Assembly: GCF_007049795.1 (NCBI RefSeq)
Contig: NZ_SCFY01000010.1
Coordinates: 1 to 64,000 of the forward strand
DNA: 64,000 nucleotides
Direction: 5' to 3'
Origin: Ectopseudomonas mendocina
Lineage (GTDB): Bacteria > Pseudomonadota > Gammaproteobacteria > Pseudomonadales > Pseudomonadaceae
The translations under genes were made by a program, and so were the position numbers. Below the pieces are notes generated by a model, which ran no database searches, had not been told where the DNA came from, and worked only from the letters and a program-made list of their open reading frames with translations. Position 1 is the first letter of the stretch. The number at the start of each line of letters is the position of its first letter. Shown one piece after another: positions 25,086-33,210 of this stretch.

Positions 25086-25658
25086 TCAATTGAATAGCGA
25101 CTTCATATCCACATCGGCTTTCTCCGCCTCGCTGAACACCAGCAACTCGGCAGCCTGGAAGTTGAACATTCGCGCGATGAGTACATCGGGGAACTGCTCG
25201 ATGCGCACGTTGTTGAGGTTGACCGCCTCGTTGTAAAGCTCGCGGCGATCGGCGATGCCGTTTTCCAGGCCGCTGATACGCTGCTGCAGATGCTGGAAAC
25301 TGTCGTTGGCCTTCAGCTCGGGATAGTTCTCGGCAAGCGCGAATAGCTGGCCGAGGCCCGCGCGCAAACCACTCTCGGCCTTGCCCAGAGCGCCGACATC
25401 ATGTTGTTCGCGAGCACTGGCAACGGCGCTACGCGCTGCAATCACCCGCTCCAGGGTCGAGCCTTCGTACTGCATGTACTGCTTGCAGGTTTCCACCAGC
25501 TTGGGCAGTTCGTCATGCCGTTGCTTGAGCAGCACATCGATATTCGACCAGGCCTTGCTCACGCCATGCTTGAGACGTACCAGCCCGTTGTACAACGACA
25601 CCGCGTAGGCGCCGAGCAAGACGAGGACAACGATGATGATCACGGCGGTCAGGCTCAT
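25086..25658 (-). CDS. lemA: LemA-family protein
   Basis: A 190-residue protein with an N-terminal signal-anchor helix (residues 5-22) and a long four-helix-bundle periplasmic or cytoplasmic domain containing the LemA hallmarks YNGLVRLKHGVSKAWSNIDVLLKQRHDELPKLV and FNFQAAELLVFSEAEKADV. LemA proteins are membrane-attached, widespread and without a settled biochemical role. The downstream GIDE-like gene is 10 bp away, so they form an operon. This lemA is unrelated to the GacS kinase once called LemA in pseudomonads. Start at 25658 fits the family. Confidence 0.9.
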   Translation of the reverse strand: MSLTAVIIIVVLVLLGAYAVSLYNGLVRLKHGVSKAWSNIDVLLKQRHDELPKLVETCKQYMQYEGSTLERVIAARSAVASAREQHDVGALGKAESGLRAGLGQLFALAENYPELKANDSFQHLQQRISGLENGIADRRELYNEAVNLNNVRIEQFPDVLIARMFNFQAAELLVFSEAEKADVDMKSLFN

Positions 25659-25761
25659 GCAGTTTTCTCCATGCAGAACTGCGTATCAGGTGCTGGCATT
25701 CTAGCGGCAGCGATGGCCTTGGGCAGCGATATCCTGCACAAGGATGAATAATGGCCTTTAC

Positions 25762-25788
25762 ACATAATGCGAAACATTTGCATTATGT
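25762..25788. promoter_or_regulatory. 27-bp inverted repeat upstream of the imelysin gene (candidate operator)
   Basis: ACATAATGC (25762-25770) and GCATTATGT (25780-25788) are perfect inverted arms separated by 9 bp, in a locally AT-rich spot 60 bp before the imelysin start. The outer CATAAT and ATTATG hexamers resemble Fur-box hexamers, but the inner hexamers do not, so this is only a candidate metal-regulator site. Imelysin-family genes are often metal-controlled. Confidence 0.55.
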
Positions 25789-25848
25789 TGCGGTTTTTTC
25801 AGGTACTAATGAGTACCGCCCCATTTCGTACATGCAAAGGACTCCGCC

Positions 25849-27186
25849 ATGATTCGTATGCCTCTGGCCTCCGCCAGCCTGCTGGCCATCGCCATTTCCC
25901 TCGCTGGCTGCGGCGAAGACAAAGCCCCAGCGACCCAGGCAGCTGCTCCTGCTGCCGCCACCGAAAGCGCGGCACCAGCCACCGCGGCGAAGGCCGACGA
26001 AGCAGCGGCGAAGGCCGTGGTTAATCATTACGCCGATCTGGCTCTGGCCGTATTCAGCGACGCAGCGAGCACCGGCAAGGCCCTGCAGAGCGCAGTAGAC
26101 GCCCTGCTCGCCGCCCCCAGCGAAGCGACTCTGAAAGCTGCGCGCGAAGCCTGGTTGGCCGCACGCGTGCCGTACATGCAGACTGAAGTGTTCCGTTTCG
26201 GTAACCCGGTGGTCGACGAATGGGAAGGTCAGCTCAACGCCTGGCCGCTGGACGAAGGCCTGATCGACTACGTGGCCGAAGACTACCAGCACGCTCTGGG
26301 CAACCCGGGCGCGCAAGCCAATATCATCGCCAACACCGAGATCCAGGTTGGTGAAGACAAGATCGACGTCAGCGAAATCACTGGCGAGCTACTGGCCAGC
26401 CTGAACGAGCTGGGTGGCTCCGAGGCCAACGTCGCCACCGGCTACCACGCCATCGAATTCCTGCTCTGGGGCCAGGACCTCAATGGCACCGAACCAGGTG
26501 CTGGCGAGCGTCCCTACACCGACTACTTGATAGGTGAAGGCGCTACCGGTGGCCACAACGAACGCCGCCGCACTTACCTGAAAGCCGTCACCGACCTGCT
26601 GGTCAGCGACCTGAACGACATGGTCGAGCAGTGGAAGGACGGCGTAGAAGGCAACTACCGCAGCGAACTGGTCGCCGACTCGGCCGACAACGGTCTGCGC
26701 AAGATGCTGTTCGGCATGGGCAGCCTGTCGCTCGGCGAACTGGCGGGCGAGCGCATGAAGGTCGCACTGGAAGCCAACTCCACCGAAGACGAGCATGACT
26801 GCTTCAGCGACAACACCCACAACTCGCACTTCTACAACGGCAAAGGCATTCGCAACGTCTACCTGGGTGAGTACAAGAAGGTCGACGGCAGCACCCTGAC
26901 CGGCCCGAGCCTGTCCGAGCTGGTGGCCAAGGCTGACGCCCAGGCCGACGCCACGCTCAAGGCCGACCTGCAGGAAACCGAAGCCAAGCTGCAAGCACTG
27001 GTCGACAGTGCCGAGAAGAACAACGTGCACTTCGATCAGTTGATCGCGGAAGGCAACGCCGAAGGTCAGCAACTGGTACGTGACGCCATCGCCGCCCTGG
27101 TCAAGCAGACCGGTGCCATCGAGCAGGCTGCCGGCAAGCTGGGCATCAGCGACCTGAACCCGGACACCGCCGATCACGAGTTCTGA
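25849..27186 (+). CDS. icmP: Imelysin-family lipoprotein (IcmP/IrpA-like)
   Basis: A 445-residue periplasm-exposed lipoprotein. The signal peptide ends in a lipobox LAGC with the lipid-bearing Cys at residue 21, followed by an Ala-rich linker (about 24-55) and the imelysin (peptidase M75-type) domain. The family motif GYHAIEF (GxHxxE; His200 and Glu203) is present. Proteolytic activity was claimed for P. aeruginosa IcmP, but the family is more often viewed as metal or iron-linked. Upstream lies an inverted-repeat candidate operator and downstream a terminator. The genes sodB, bifA, a GIDE-like gene, lemA and icmP are consecutive in P. aeruginosa too, from memory. Confidence 0.9.
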   Translation: MIRMPLASASLLAIAISLAGCGEDKAPATQAAAPAAATESAAPATAAKADEAAAKAVVNHYADLALAVFSDAASTGKALQSAVDALLAAPSEATLKAAREAWLAARVPYMQTEVFRFGNPVVDEWEGQLNAWPLDEGLIDYVAEDYQHALGNPGAQANIIANTEIQVGEDKIDVSEITGELLASLNELGGSEANVATGYHAIEFLLWGQDLNGTEPGAGERPYTDYLIGEGATGGHNERRRTYLKAVTDLLVSDLNDMVEQWKDGVEGNYRSELVADSADNGLRKMLFGMGSLSLGELAGERMKVALEANSTEDEHDCFSDNTHNSHFYNGKGIRNVYLGEYKKVDGSTLTGPSLSELVAKADAQADATLKADLQETEAKLQALVDSAEKNNVHFDQLIAEGNAEGQQLVRDAIAALVKQTGAIEQAAGKLGISDLNPDTADHEF

Positions 27187-27202
27187 TCGACATAGCGGTC
27201 TG

Positions 27203-27240
27203 AAAAAGCCGGCGCCTCCGTAAGGAGCGCCGGTTTTTTT
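27203..27240 (+). terminator. Rho-independent terminator of the imelysin gene
   Basis: Stem CCGGCGCCTCC / GGAGCGCCGG with one bulged C and loop GTAA, followed by TTTTTTT, about 20 bp after the stop. Confidence 0.85.
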
Positions 27241-27345
27241 TGGCTCTTCGCATAGTTTGGTGAAGATACGGATTGACACCGTACTGGCAATTAGATGTTA
27301 GCTGCCGGTGCTGGCACTATCCGTTAGCGCGTCGTCTGATCTGAA

Positions 27346-27915
27346 GGGTTTCGCCCCTTGCGGGCGAGTTACTTTCTCTTGCTTGCCCAAGAGAAAGTAA
27401 CCAAAGAGAAGGGCACCCCGACATCCGAGCTAGGCGCCCCCGCCCTGCTACGCCGGGGTTCCCTCGTTCCATCACCACTCCAGGGGCACGACCGGATGCG
27501 GCCCACTGACGAAGGGCCATCCCTGGCCCATCGCAGCTCTCGCGACATCCATGTCGCTCAACCCCTTCCATGGTGATTCCACTCGGCCTCCTGAAGGGGA
27601 CTTGGGCGTCGTCTGTACCATCGCAGTTGAAGAGCAAAAGCCAAACGCTACCGACTTTGATCTTCCGGAGATTTCGCAAGCTCGCGGTCCGGTCCCCTTC
27701 AGGAGGCCGAGCAGAGGTGTTGCGTAGGGGAGCGAGCCGCATGGATGCGGCGAGAGGCTTAAAGGGCCATGGATGGCCCTTGTAAGCCGGCCCCCGGAGC
27801 TGCACCGGCGCGAGGGAAGTTTCGCGTAGCGAAACCCGGATGTCGGGGTGCCCTTCTTTGGCACACCTTTCTTGGGCAAGCAAGAAAGGTGTGGCGCCCG
27901 TAAGGGGCGCAACCC
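27346..27915. repeat. 570-bp non-coding module of nested inverted repeats
   Basis: The two ends are inverted copies of each other. They pair as GGGTTTCGCCCC (27346-27357) with GGGGCGCAACCC (27904-27915), CGCCCCTTGCGGGCG (27352-27366) with CGCCCGTAAGGGGCG (27895-27909), and a perfect 21-bp pair (27407-27427 with 27837-27857). Each end also carries its own hairpin: a perfect 14-bp stem with a 6-base loop (27368-27401) and a perfect 13-bp stem with a 6-base loop (27862-27893). In the middle a perfect 20-bp inverted pair lies at 27582-27601 and 27692-27711. Several overlapping frames run through it on both strands with no domain; I treat it as non-coding. It resembles a class of long intergenic repeats I recall from Pseudomonas genomes. 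Confidence 0.75.
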
Positions 27916-28027
27916 AAACGTTCAGCAGACGCGGTAATGGATGGTGCCAAGTCAGTAAGCGATACGCACACAAACTTGCCAGTCCGGTGTCGGGCGCATC
28001 CTCCCCGCGAAAATGCGAAGAACCTTT

Positions 28028-28867
28028 TTATTCCTGCTGCCAGCTCCGGGCCACCGCGCTGCGATATTCACCTGGGCTCACGCCATAAACCTGCTTGAAC
28101 TGCCGCGACAAGTGGCTCTGATCGGCGAAGCCCAACTGCATCGCCACAGCGACCGCGGTGCAGCCCGTCTTGAGCAACGCCCGCGCCTGTTCGAGGCGGA
28201 GCTGTTTTAGCCAGGCATGCGGCGGCAAGCCGGTCGCGCGGCGAAATACGCGCGCGAAGTGAAAAGGTGAGAGGTTGACCGCAGCCGCCAGCTCTTCCAG
28301 CGACGGCGGCTCGACCAGTCGCTCGGCGAGCATTTGCTTGGCGCGGGCCACAGCCAAAGGCTCGCGCCCAGGCGCAGGCGGTTCGGCAAGCTGCGCATGG
28401 TGCTGGAACAGCAGCAGGATCGCCTCACGCCAGGCCAGTTGCTGCTGTAACGCCTCGGCGCCATGTTCGAGCAGTCGGTGCAGCTGCAGAAAGGCCGCGT
28501 GCAAACGCGGATCATGCAGCACGCTGAAGGCAAACGACGGCATGCCGGCCTTGGCCAGCCCCACCTCCTGCAGCGCCCCCAGTACCTGAGCGTTGCCGGG
28601 GTAGAAACCGCGATAGCGCCAGCCGTCTTCGTGCGCCTTGGAGCCGGTGTGCACTTCGTCCGGGTTGATCAGCACCATACTGCCCTGCGGCGCCAGGTGA
28701 TCGCAGCCACGGTGGCGAAAGCGCTGGGCGCCATGCTCGATTACGGTGAAGACGAACCCTTCATGTACGTGCGGAGCGAAACGCTGTTCGAGGTAGCGCG
28801 CCTGCAACAGCTCGACTCCGCTCAATGCGGAGGCTTGCCAGAAGCGGGTCTGCTCACGACTGTGCAT
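28028..28867 (-). CDS. AraC-family transcriptional regulator
   Basis: A 279-residue regulator with an N-terminal AraC-type cupin sensor (about residues 20-160, HVHEGFVFTVIEHGAQRFRHRG) and a C-terminal double helix-turn-helix (about 180-275). The latter shows the family pattern LAAAVNLSPFHFARVFRRATGLPPHAWLKQLRLEQAR and GFADQSHLSRQFKQVYGVSPGEYR. The gene starts 5 bp after the stop of the acetyltransferase gene, so the two are co-transcribed. Members with this layout often control neighbouring transporters, but no adjacent exporter is present, so the target is unknown. Confidence 0.88.
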   Translation of the reverse strand: MHSREQTRFWQASALSGVELLQARYLEQRFAPHVHEGFVFTVIEHGAQRFRHRGCDHLAPQGSMVLINPDEVHTGSKAHEDGWRYRGFYPGNAQVLGALQEVGLAKAGMPSFAFSVLHDPRLHAAFLQLHRLLEHGAEALQQQLAWREAILLLFQHHAQLAEPPAPGREPLAVARAKQMLAERLVEPPSLEELAAAVNLSPFHFARVFRRATGLPPHAWLKQLRLEQARALLKTGCTAVAVAMQLGFADQSHLSRQFKQVYGVSPGEYRSAVARSWQQE

Positions 28868-28872
28868 ACGGC

Positions 28873-29442
28873 TCAGACGTTGAAGCCCGCCTCCATCGCC
28901 TCACGCAGCGCCGGCCATTCCAGGTCGGTGATGCTGTACAGCACGGTGTCATCGAGTCGGCCATCAGCCAGGCGCCGATGGTTGCGCAGCAACCCTTCAC
29001 GAACGGCGCCAAGCTTCTCGATAGCGCGTTGCGAACGCAGGTTGCTGGCGGCGGTTTTCAGTTGCACGCGAACCATGCCCCAATTTTCGAAAGCGTGCTT
29101 GAGCATCAAATACTTGATGCTGGCGTTCAACCCACTGCCATGGTGGCGGTGGTCAAGCCAGGTCCAGCCAATTTCACAGGCCGGCAGGGTGTTCGTGAAG
29201 TCGGCGAAGCGCGTGGTGCCCACCATTTCGTTACCCATGCGTATGACGAACGGCAGTGCCCGCTGCTCACGCAGATCGGCCAGGGCGGTGCGGTACCAGT
29301 CCAGTCGCAGAGTGCCGCTCATGTACAGCAGCTCCTCGCGATTGGCCTCGGCCAGCGCCACCAGGCCAGGGATATCGGCGTCGGAGAGCGGTTCCAGGCG
29401 CAGAGCGCCACGTTGCAAAGTCACCAGCTGCGGCTTGAACAT
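28873..29442 (-). CDS. GNAT-family N-acetyltransferase
   Basis: A 189-residue protein with the RimJ/RimL-type GNAT fold: LRLEPLSDADIPGLVALAEANRE at the N-terminus, EIGWTWLDHRHHGSGLNASIKYLML near residue 100 (the acetyl-CoA binding region), and QRAIEKLGAVREGLLRNH near 143. I chose the ATG at 29442 because AGGAAGGA lies just upstream; the longer frame reaching 29649 is unsupported. It is the first gene of a two-gene unit with the AraC regulator. The substrate (protein N-terminus or small molecule) cannot be inferred. Confidence 0.88.
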   Translation of the reverse strand: MFKPQLVTLQRGALRLEPLSDADIPGLVALAEANREELLYMSGTLRLDWYRTALADLREQRALPFVIRMGNEMVGTTRFADFTNTLPACEIGWTWLDHRHHGSGLNASIKYLMLKHAFENWGMVRVQLKTAASNLRSQRAIEKLGAVREGLLRNHRRLADGRLDDTVLYSITDLEWPALREAMEAGFNV

Positions 29443-29647
29443 AGGGTCCTTCCTCGGACAGAGTCGCAAATCAGCCAAGCTATCAGCCTCTGCGCTGCGG
29501 CACAATCGAGTCCCGTCGCAAAGCACGCCTGCTTGGCTGCTACCTTGGTCGCAGCCGACAGCGCGTGGCTTTGTGCAACACTGATCAACATCAGCCTCGC
29601 CTCGGCGGTCAGGTTCTTTTCGTTTCATCGCGCGCTTCGGAGTCTGC

Positions 29648-32600
29648 ATGTCGTTGTCCCCCGGGTTGATCGCCGCGGTCGCCCTGATCTACATGGCCAT
29701 TCTTTTCGCCATCGCCTTCTATGGCGACCGCCGCAGTGCGCCCATGCCGCCGAAAGTCCGCGCCTTGGTCTACTCGCTGTCGCTTGCGGTCTATTGCACC
29801 AGTTGGACCTTCTTCGGCGCCGTCGGCCAGGCAGCCGAACAACTGTGGTCGTTCCTGCCGATCTACCTCGGTCCGATCATCCTGCTGCTGACCATGCCCT
29901 GGGTGCTGCAGAAGATGGTGATGATCAGCAAGCAGGAGAACATCACCTCGATCGCCGACTTCATCGCCGCGCGCTACGGCAAGTCGCAGTCGCTGGCCGT
30001 CGTCGTAGCCCTGATCTGCCTGGTCGGCGTGCTGCCCTACATCGCCCTGCAGCTCAAGGGCATCGTGCTCGGTGTCAATCTGCTAATTGGCGTGCACGCC
30101 CAGGATACCGGTACCAGCGCCCAGGACACCGCGCTGATCGTATCGCTGGCGCTGGCGCTGTTCACCATTCTGTTCGGCACACGCAACCTCGACGTCACCG
30201 AGCACCATCGCGGCATGGTGCTGGCCATCGCCTTCGAATCGTTGGTCAAGCTGCTAGCCTTCCTCGCCGTCGGCGCATTCGTCACCTTCGGCCTGTACAA
30301 CGGCTTCAACGACCTGCTGGAGCAGGCACACAACACCGCCGAGCTGGACGACTTCTGGAACGAGGCGGTGAACTGGCCGGCGATGCTGGTGCAGACCGGC
30401 ATGGCCATGATCGCCATCGTCTGCCTGCCGAGGCAGTTCCACGTCACCGTGGTGGAAAACATCGAGCCCAAGGACCTGCGCCTGGCACGCTGGGTGTTTC
30501 CGGCCTATCTGGTGCTGGCCGTGCTGTTCGTCGTCCCTATCGCCCTGGCCGGCCAGATGCTGCTGCCGGCCGGCGTGACACCGGACTCCTTCGTCATCAG
30601 CCTGCCGCTGGCCGAAGCCCATCCAGGCCTGGCGGTGCTGGCCTTCATCGGCGGCGCCTCGGCCGCCACCGGCATGGTGATAGTCGCGTCCGTCGCCTTG
30701 TCGACCATGATTTCCAACGACATGCTGCTGCCCTGGCTGCTGCGTCGGCAGAGCACCGAGCGGCCGTTCGAGGCCTTCCGTCACTGGATGCTCACCGCGC
30801 GCCGGGTCAGCATCGTGCTGATCCTGCTGCTGGCCTATGTCTGCTACCGCCTGCTCGGCGAAGGCGCCAGCCTGGCCACCATTGGCCAGGTGTCGTTTGC
30901 CGCCATTGGCCAACTGGCCCCCGCCATGTTCGGCGCGCTGGTGTGGAAACAGGCCAACCGCCGCGGCGTGTTCGCCGGCCTGATCTTCGGCGCCATGCTT
31001 TGGTTCTACACCCTGGTGCTGCCGCTGGCGGCACGCGGCATGGGCTGGTCGCTAGACAGTTTCCCCGGGCTCACCGCCCTGCTCTACGCCCCCATCGGCC
31101 TGCAGGTCGACCCGCTGACGCGCGGCGTGGTGCTGTCACTGGCTGGCAACATGCTGCTGTTCGCCTGGGTTTCCTGGTTCTCCCGAACCCGAGTTTCCGA
31201 GCATTGGCAAGCCGGGCGCTTCATCGGCCATGACCTGGGCACCAAACCCAGCAACCGCAGCCTGCTGGCAGTGCAGGTGGCTGACCTGTTGATGCTCTCC
31301 AGCCGTTTCGTCGGCGAAGAACGCGCACGCCAGAGCTTCAACCGCTTCGCCCTGCGCCAGGGCAAAGGCAAGGACTTCGATCCCAACCAGCCGGCCAATA
31401 GCGAGTGGATCGCCCACACCGAACGCCTGCTCGCCGGCGTGCTGGGCGCCTCCTCGACCCGCGCGGTGGTCAAGGCCGCCATCGAAGGCCGCGAGATGCA
31501 GGTCGAGGATGTGGTGCGCATCGTCGACGAAGCAAGCGAGGTGCTGCAGTTCAACCGCGCCCTGCTGCAGGGTGCGATCGAAAACATCACCCAGGGCATC
31601 AGCGTGGTCGACCAGAACCTGCGCCTGGTGGCCTGGAACCACCGTTATCTGGAGTTGTTCGAGTACCCCGAGGGCCTGATCTACGTCGGTCGACCGATTG
31701 CCGAGATCATCCGCTTCAATGCCGAACGCGGCATGCTCGGCAGCGGCGACCTGGAGGAGAACGTTGCCAAGCGCCTGTACTGGATGCGCCAGGGCACGGC
31801 GCACAGCTATGAGCGGGTATTCCCCAACGGCCGGGTGATCGAGCTGATCGGCAACCCCATGCCCGGTGGTGGTTTCGTCATGAGCTTCACCGACATCACC
31901 GAATTCCGCGAAGCCGAGCGTGCCCTCAAGGACGCCAACGAAAGCCTCGAACGACGGGTTGCCGAACGCACCCATGAGCTGTCGAAACTGAACCAGGCAC
32001 TGACCGAAGCCAAGGCCCACGCCGAAGCCGCCAACCAGTCGAAAACGCGCTTCCTCGCCGCAGTCAGCCATGATCTGATGCAACCGCTCAATGCAGCCCG
32101 GCTGTTCTCAGCCGCGCTGGCCCACCAGGATGACGCCCTGCCCAACGAGGCCCAGGAGCTGGTCCGGCATCTGGACAGCTCGTTGCGTTCGGCAGAGGAC
32201 CTGATCACCGACCTGCTGGACATCTCACGCCTGGAAAACGGCCGAATCACCCCGGATCGTCACGCCTTTGCCCTCTCCAGCCTGTTCGACACCCTCGCCG
32301 CCGAGTTTGGCGTGCTGGCTGCCGAACAGGGTATCGACCTGCGCGTACATGGCAGTCGGCAGTGGATCGACAGCGACATCAAGCTGCTGCGCCGGGTCCT
32401 GCAGAACTTCCTGACCAACGCCTTCCGCTACGCCAAGGGCCGCGTGGTGCTGGGAGTACGGCGTGAAGGCAATCAGTTGCGCCTGGAAGTCTGGGACCGC
32501 GGCATGGGTATCCCCGAGGACAAGCGCAAGGTGATCTTCGAGGAATTCAAGCGCCTCGACAGCCACCAGACACGTGCAGAGAAAGGCCTGGGCTTGGGCC

Positions 32601-33136
32601 TGGCGATTGCCGACGGTCTCTGCCGCGTACTCTCCCACCGCCTGGAAGTGCGCTCCTGGCCAGGTAAAGGCAGCGTGTTCAGCGTCAGCGTACCGCTGGC
32701 GAGAAAACCGGCGCCGAAGCAGCAAGGCCCAGCCTTACCGGCAGTGGATGGCCAGCCCTTGCGGGGCACCCAGGTGATCTGTATCGACAACGAGGACAGC
32801 ATTCTCACCGGCATGTACAGCCTGCTGTCGCGCTGGGGCTGCCAGGTGTGGACGGCGCGCAATCGCCTGGAGTGCGAGCACCTGCTCAGCGAGGACGTGC
32901 GCCCGCAACTGGCGCTGATCGACTACCACCTCGACGAGGGCGAAACCGGCACCGAACTGATGGCCTGGCTACGCACGCGCCTGGGCGAACCGGTGCCGGG
33001 TGTGGTGATCAGCGCCGACGGCCGCCCGGAGTTGGTCGCCGAGGTCCATGCCGCCGGCCTCGACTACCTGCCCAAACCGGTCAAGCCTGCGGCCCTGCGG
33101 GCATTGCTCAGTCGCCACCTGACGCTGCGTGGCTAG
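29648..33136 (+). CDS. Hybrid sensor histidine kinase with an SSS-type transporter domain
   Basis: A 1162-residue membrane kinase. Residues about 1-505 form a sodium:solute symporter-like domain with about 13 helices, as in CbrA. A short linker, a PAS domain (about 635-760) and a coiled-coil lead to the HisKA domain with phosphoacceptor His808 in AAVSHDLMQPLNAARL. The HATPase domain (about 905-1020; NAFRYAKG, GMGIPEDKR, GLGLGLAIADGL) follows, then a receiver domain (about 1040-1155) with phosphoacceptor Asp1092. No output domain is present, so signal goes onward through a phosphotransfer partner. The ligand is unknown. It is divergent from the GNAT gene, as in the PA3269-PA3271 region of P. 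aeruginosa from memory. Confidence 0.9.
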   Translation: MSLSPGLIAAVALIYMAILFAIAFYGDRRSAPMPPKVRALVYSLSLAVYCTSWTFFGAVGQAAEQLWSFLPIYLGPIILLLTMPWVLQKMVMISKQENITSIADFIAARYGKSQSLAVVVALICLVGVLPYIALQLKGIVLGVNLLIGVHAQDTGTSAQDTALIVSLALALFTILFGTRNLDVTEHHRGMVLAIAFESLVKLLAFLAVGAFVTFGLYNGFNDLLEQAHNTAELDDFWNEAVNWPAMLVQTGMAMIAIVCLPRQFHVTVVENIEPKDLRLARWVFPAYLVLAVLFVVPIALAGQMLLPAGVTPDSFVISLPLAEAHPGLAVLAFIGGASAATGMVIVASVALSTMISNDMLLPWLLRRQSTERPFEAFRHWMLTARRVSIVLILLLAYVCYRLLGEGASLATIGQVSFAAIGQLAPAMFGALVWKQANRRGVFAGLIFGAMLWFYTLVLPLAARGMGWSLDSFPGLTALLYAPIGLQVDPLTRGVVLSLAGNMLLFAWVSWFSRTRVSEHWQAGRFIGHDLGTKPSNRSLLAVQVADLLMLSSRFVGEERARQSFNRFALRQGKGKDFDPNQPANSEWIAHTERLLAGVLGASSTRAVVKAAIEGREMQVEDVVRIVDEASEVLQFNRALLQGAIENITQGISVVDQNLRLVAWNHRYLELFEYPEGLIYVGRPIAEIIRFNAERGMLGSGDLEENVAKRLYWMRQGTAHSYERVFPNGRVIELIGNPMPGGGFVMSFTDITEFREAERALKDANESLERRVAERTHELSKLNQALTEAKAHAEAANQSKTRFLAAVSHDLMQPLNAARLFSAALAHQDDALPNEAQELVRHLDSSLRSAEDLITDLLDISRLENGRITPDRHAFALSSLFDTLAAEFGVLAAEQGIDLRVHGSRQWIDSDIKLLRRVLQNFLTNAFRYAKGRVVLGVRREGNQLRLEVWDRGMGIPEDKRKVIFEEFKRLDSHQTRAEKGLGLGLAIADGLCRVLSHRLEVRSWPGKGSVFSVSVPLARKPAPKQQGPALPAVDGQPLRGTQVICIDNEDSILTGMYSLLSRWGCQVWTARNRLECEHLLSEDVRPQLALIDYHLDEGETGTELMAWLRTRLGEPVPGVVISADGRPELVAEVHAAGLDYLPKPVKPAALRALLSRHLTLRG

Positions 33137-33210
33137 CCGGATCTTGGCCGGAGGCTTGCGCCCTTGTAACCACTGCTGAGCGTGTCACCGGCGCGGCATG
33201 CGGTGTCCGC

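Noticed and set aside
27317..27973. Long frames on both strands through the repeat module
   Set aside because: They run through matching inverted ends and hairpins, overlap one another in several frames, have no domain and lack ribosome binding sites; treated as non-coding.
28825..31233. 802-codon plus-strand frame overlapping the GNAT and hybrid kinase genes
   Set aside because: It is out of frame with the kinase and antisense to the GNAT gene, both of which have clear domains; long extra frames are common in high-GC DNA.
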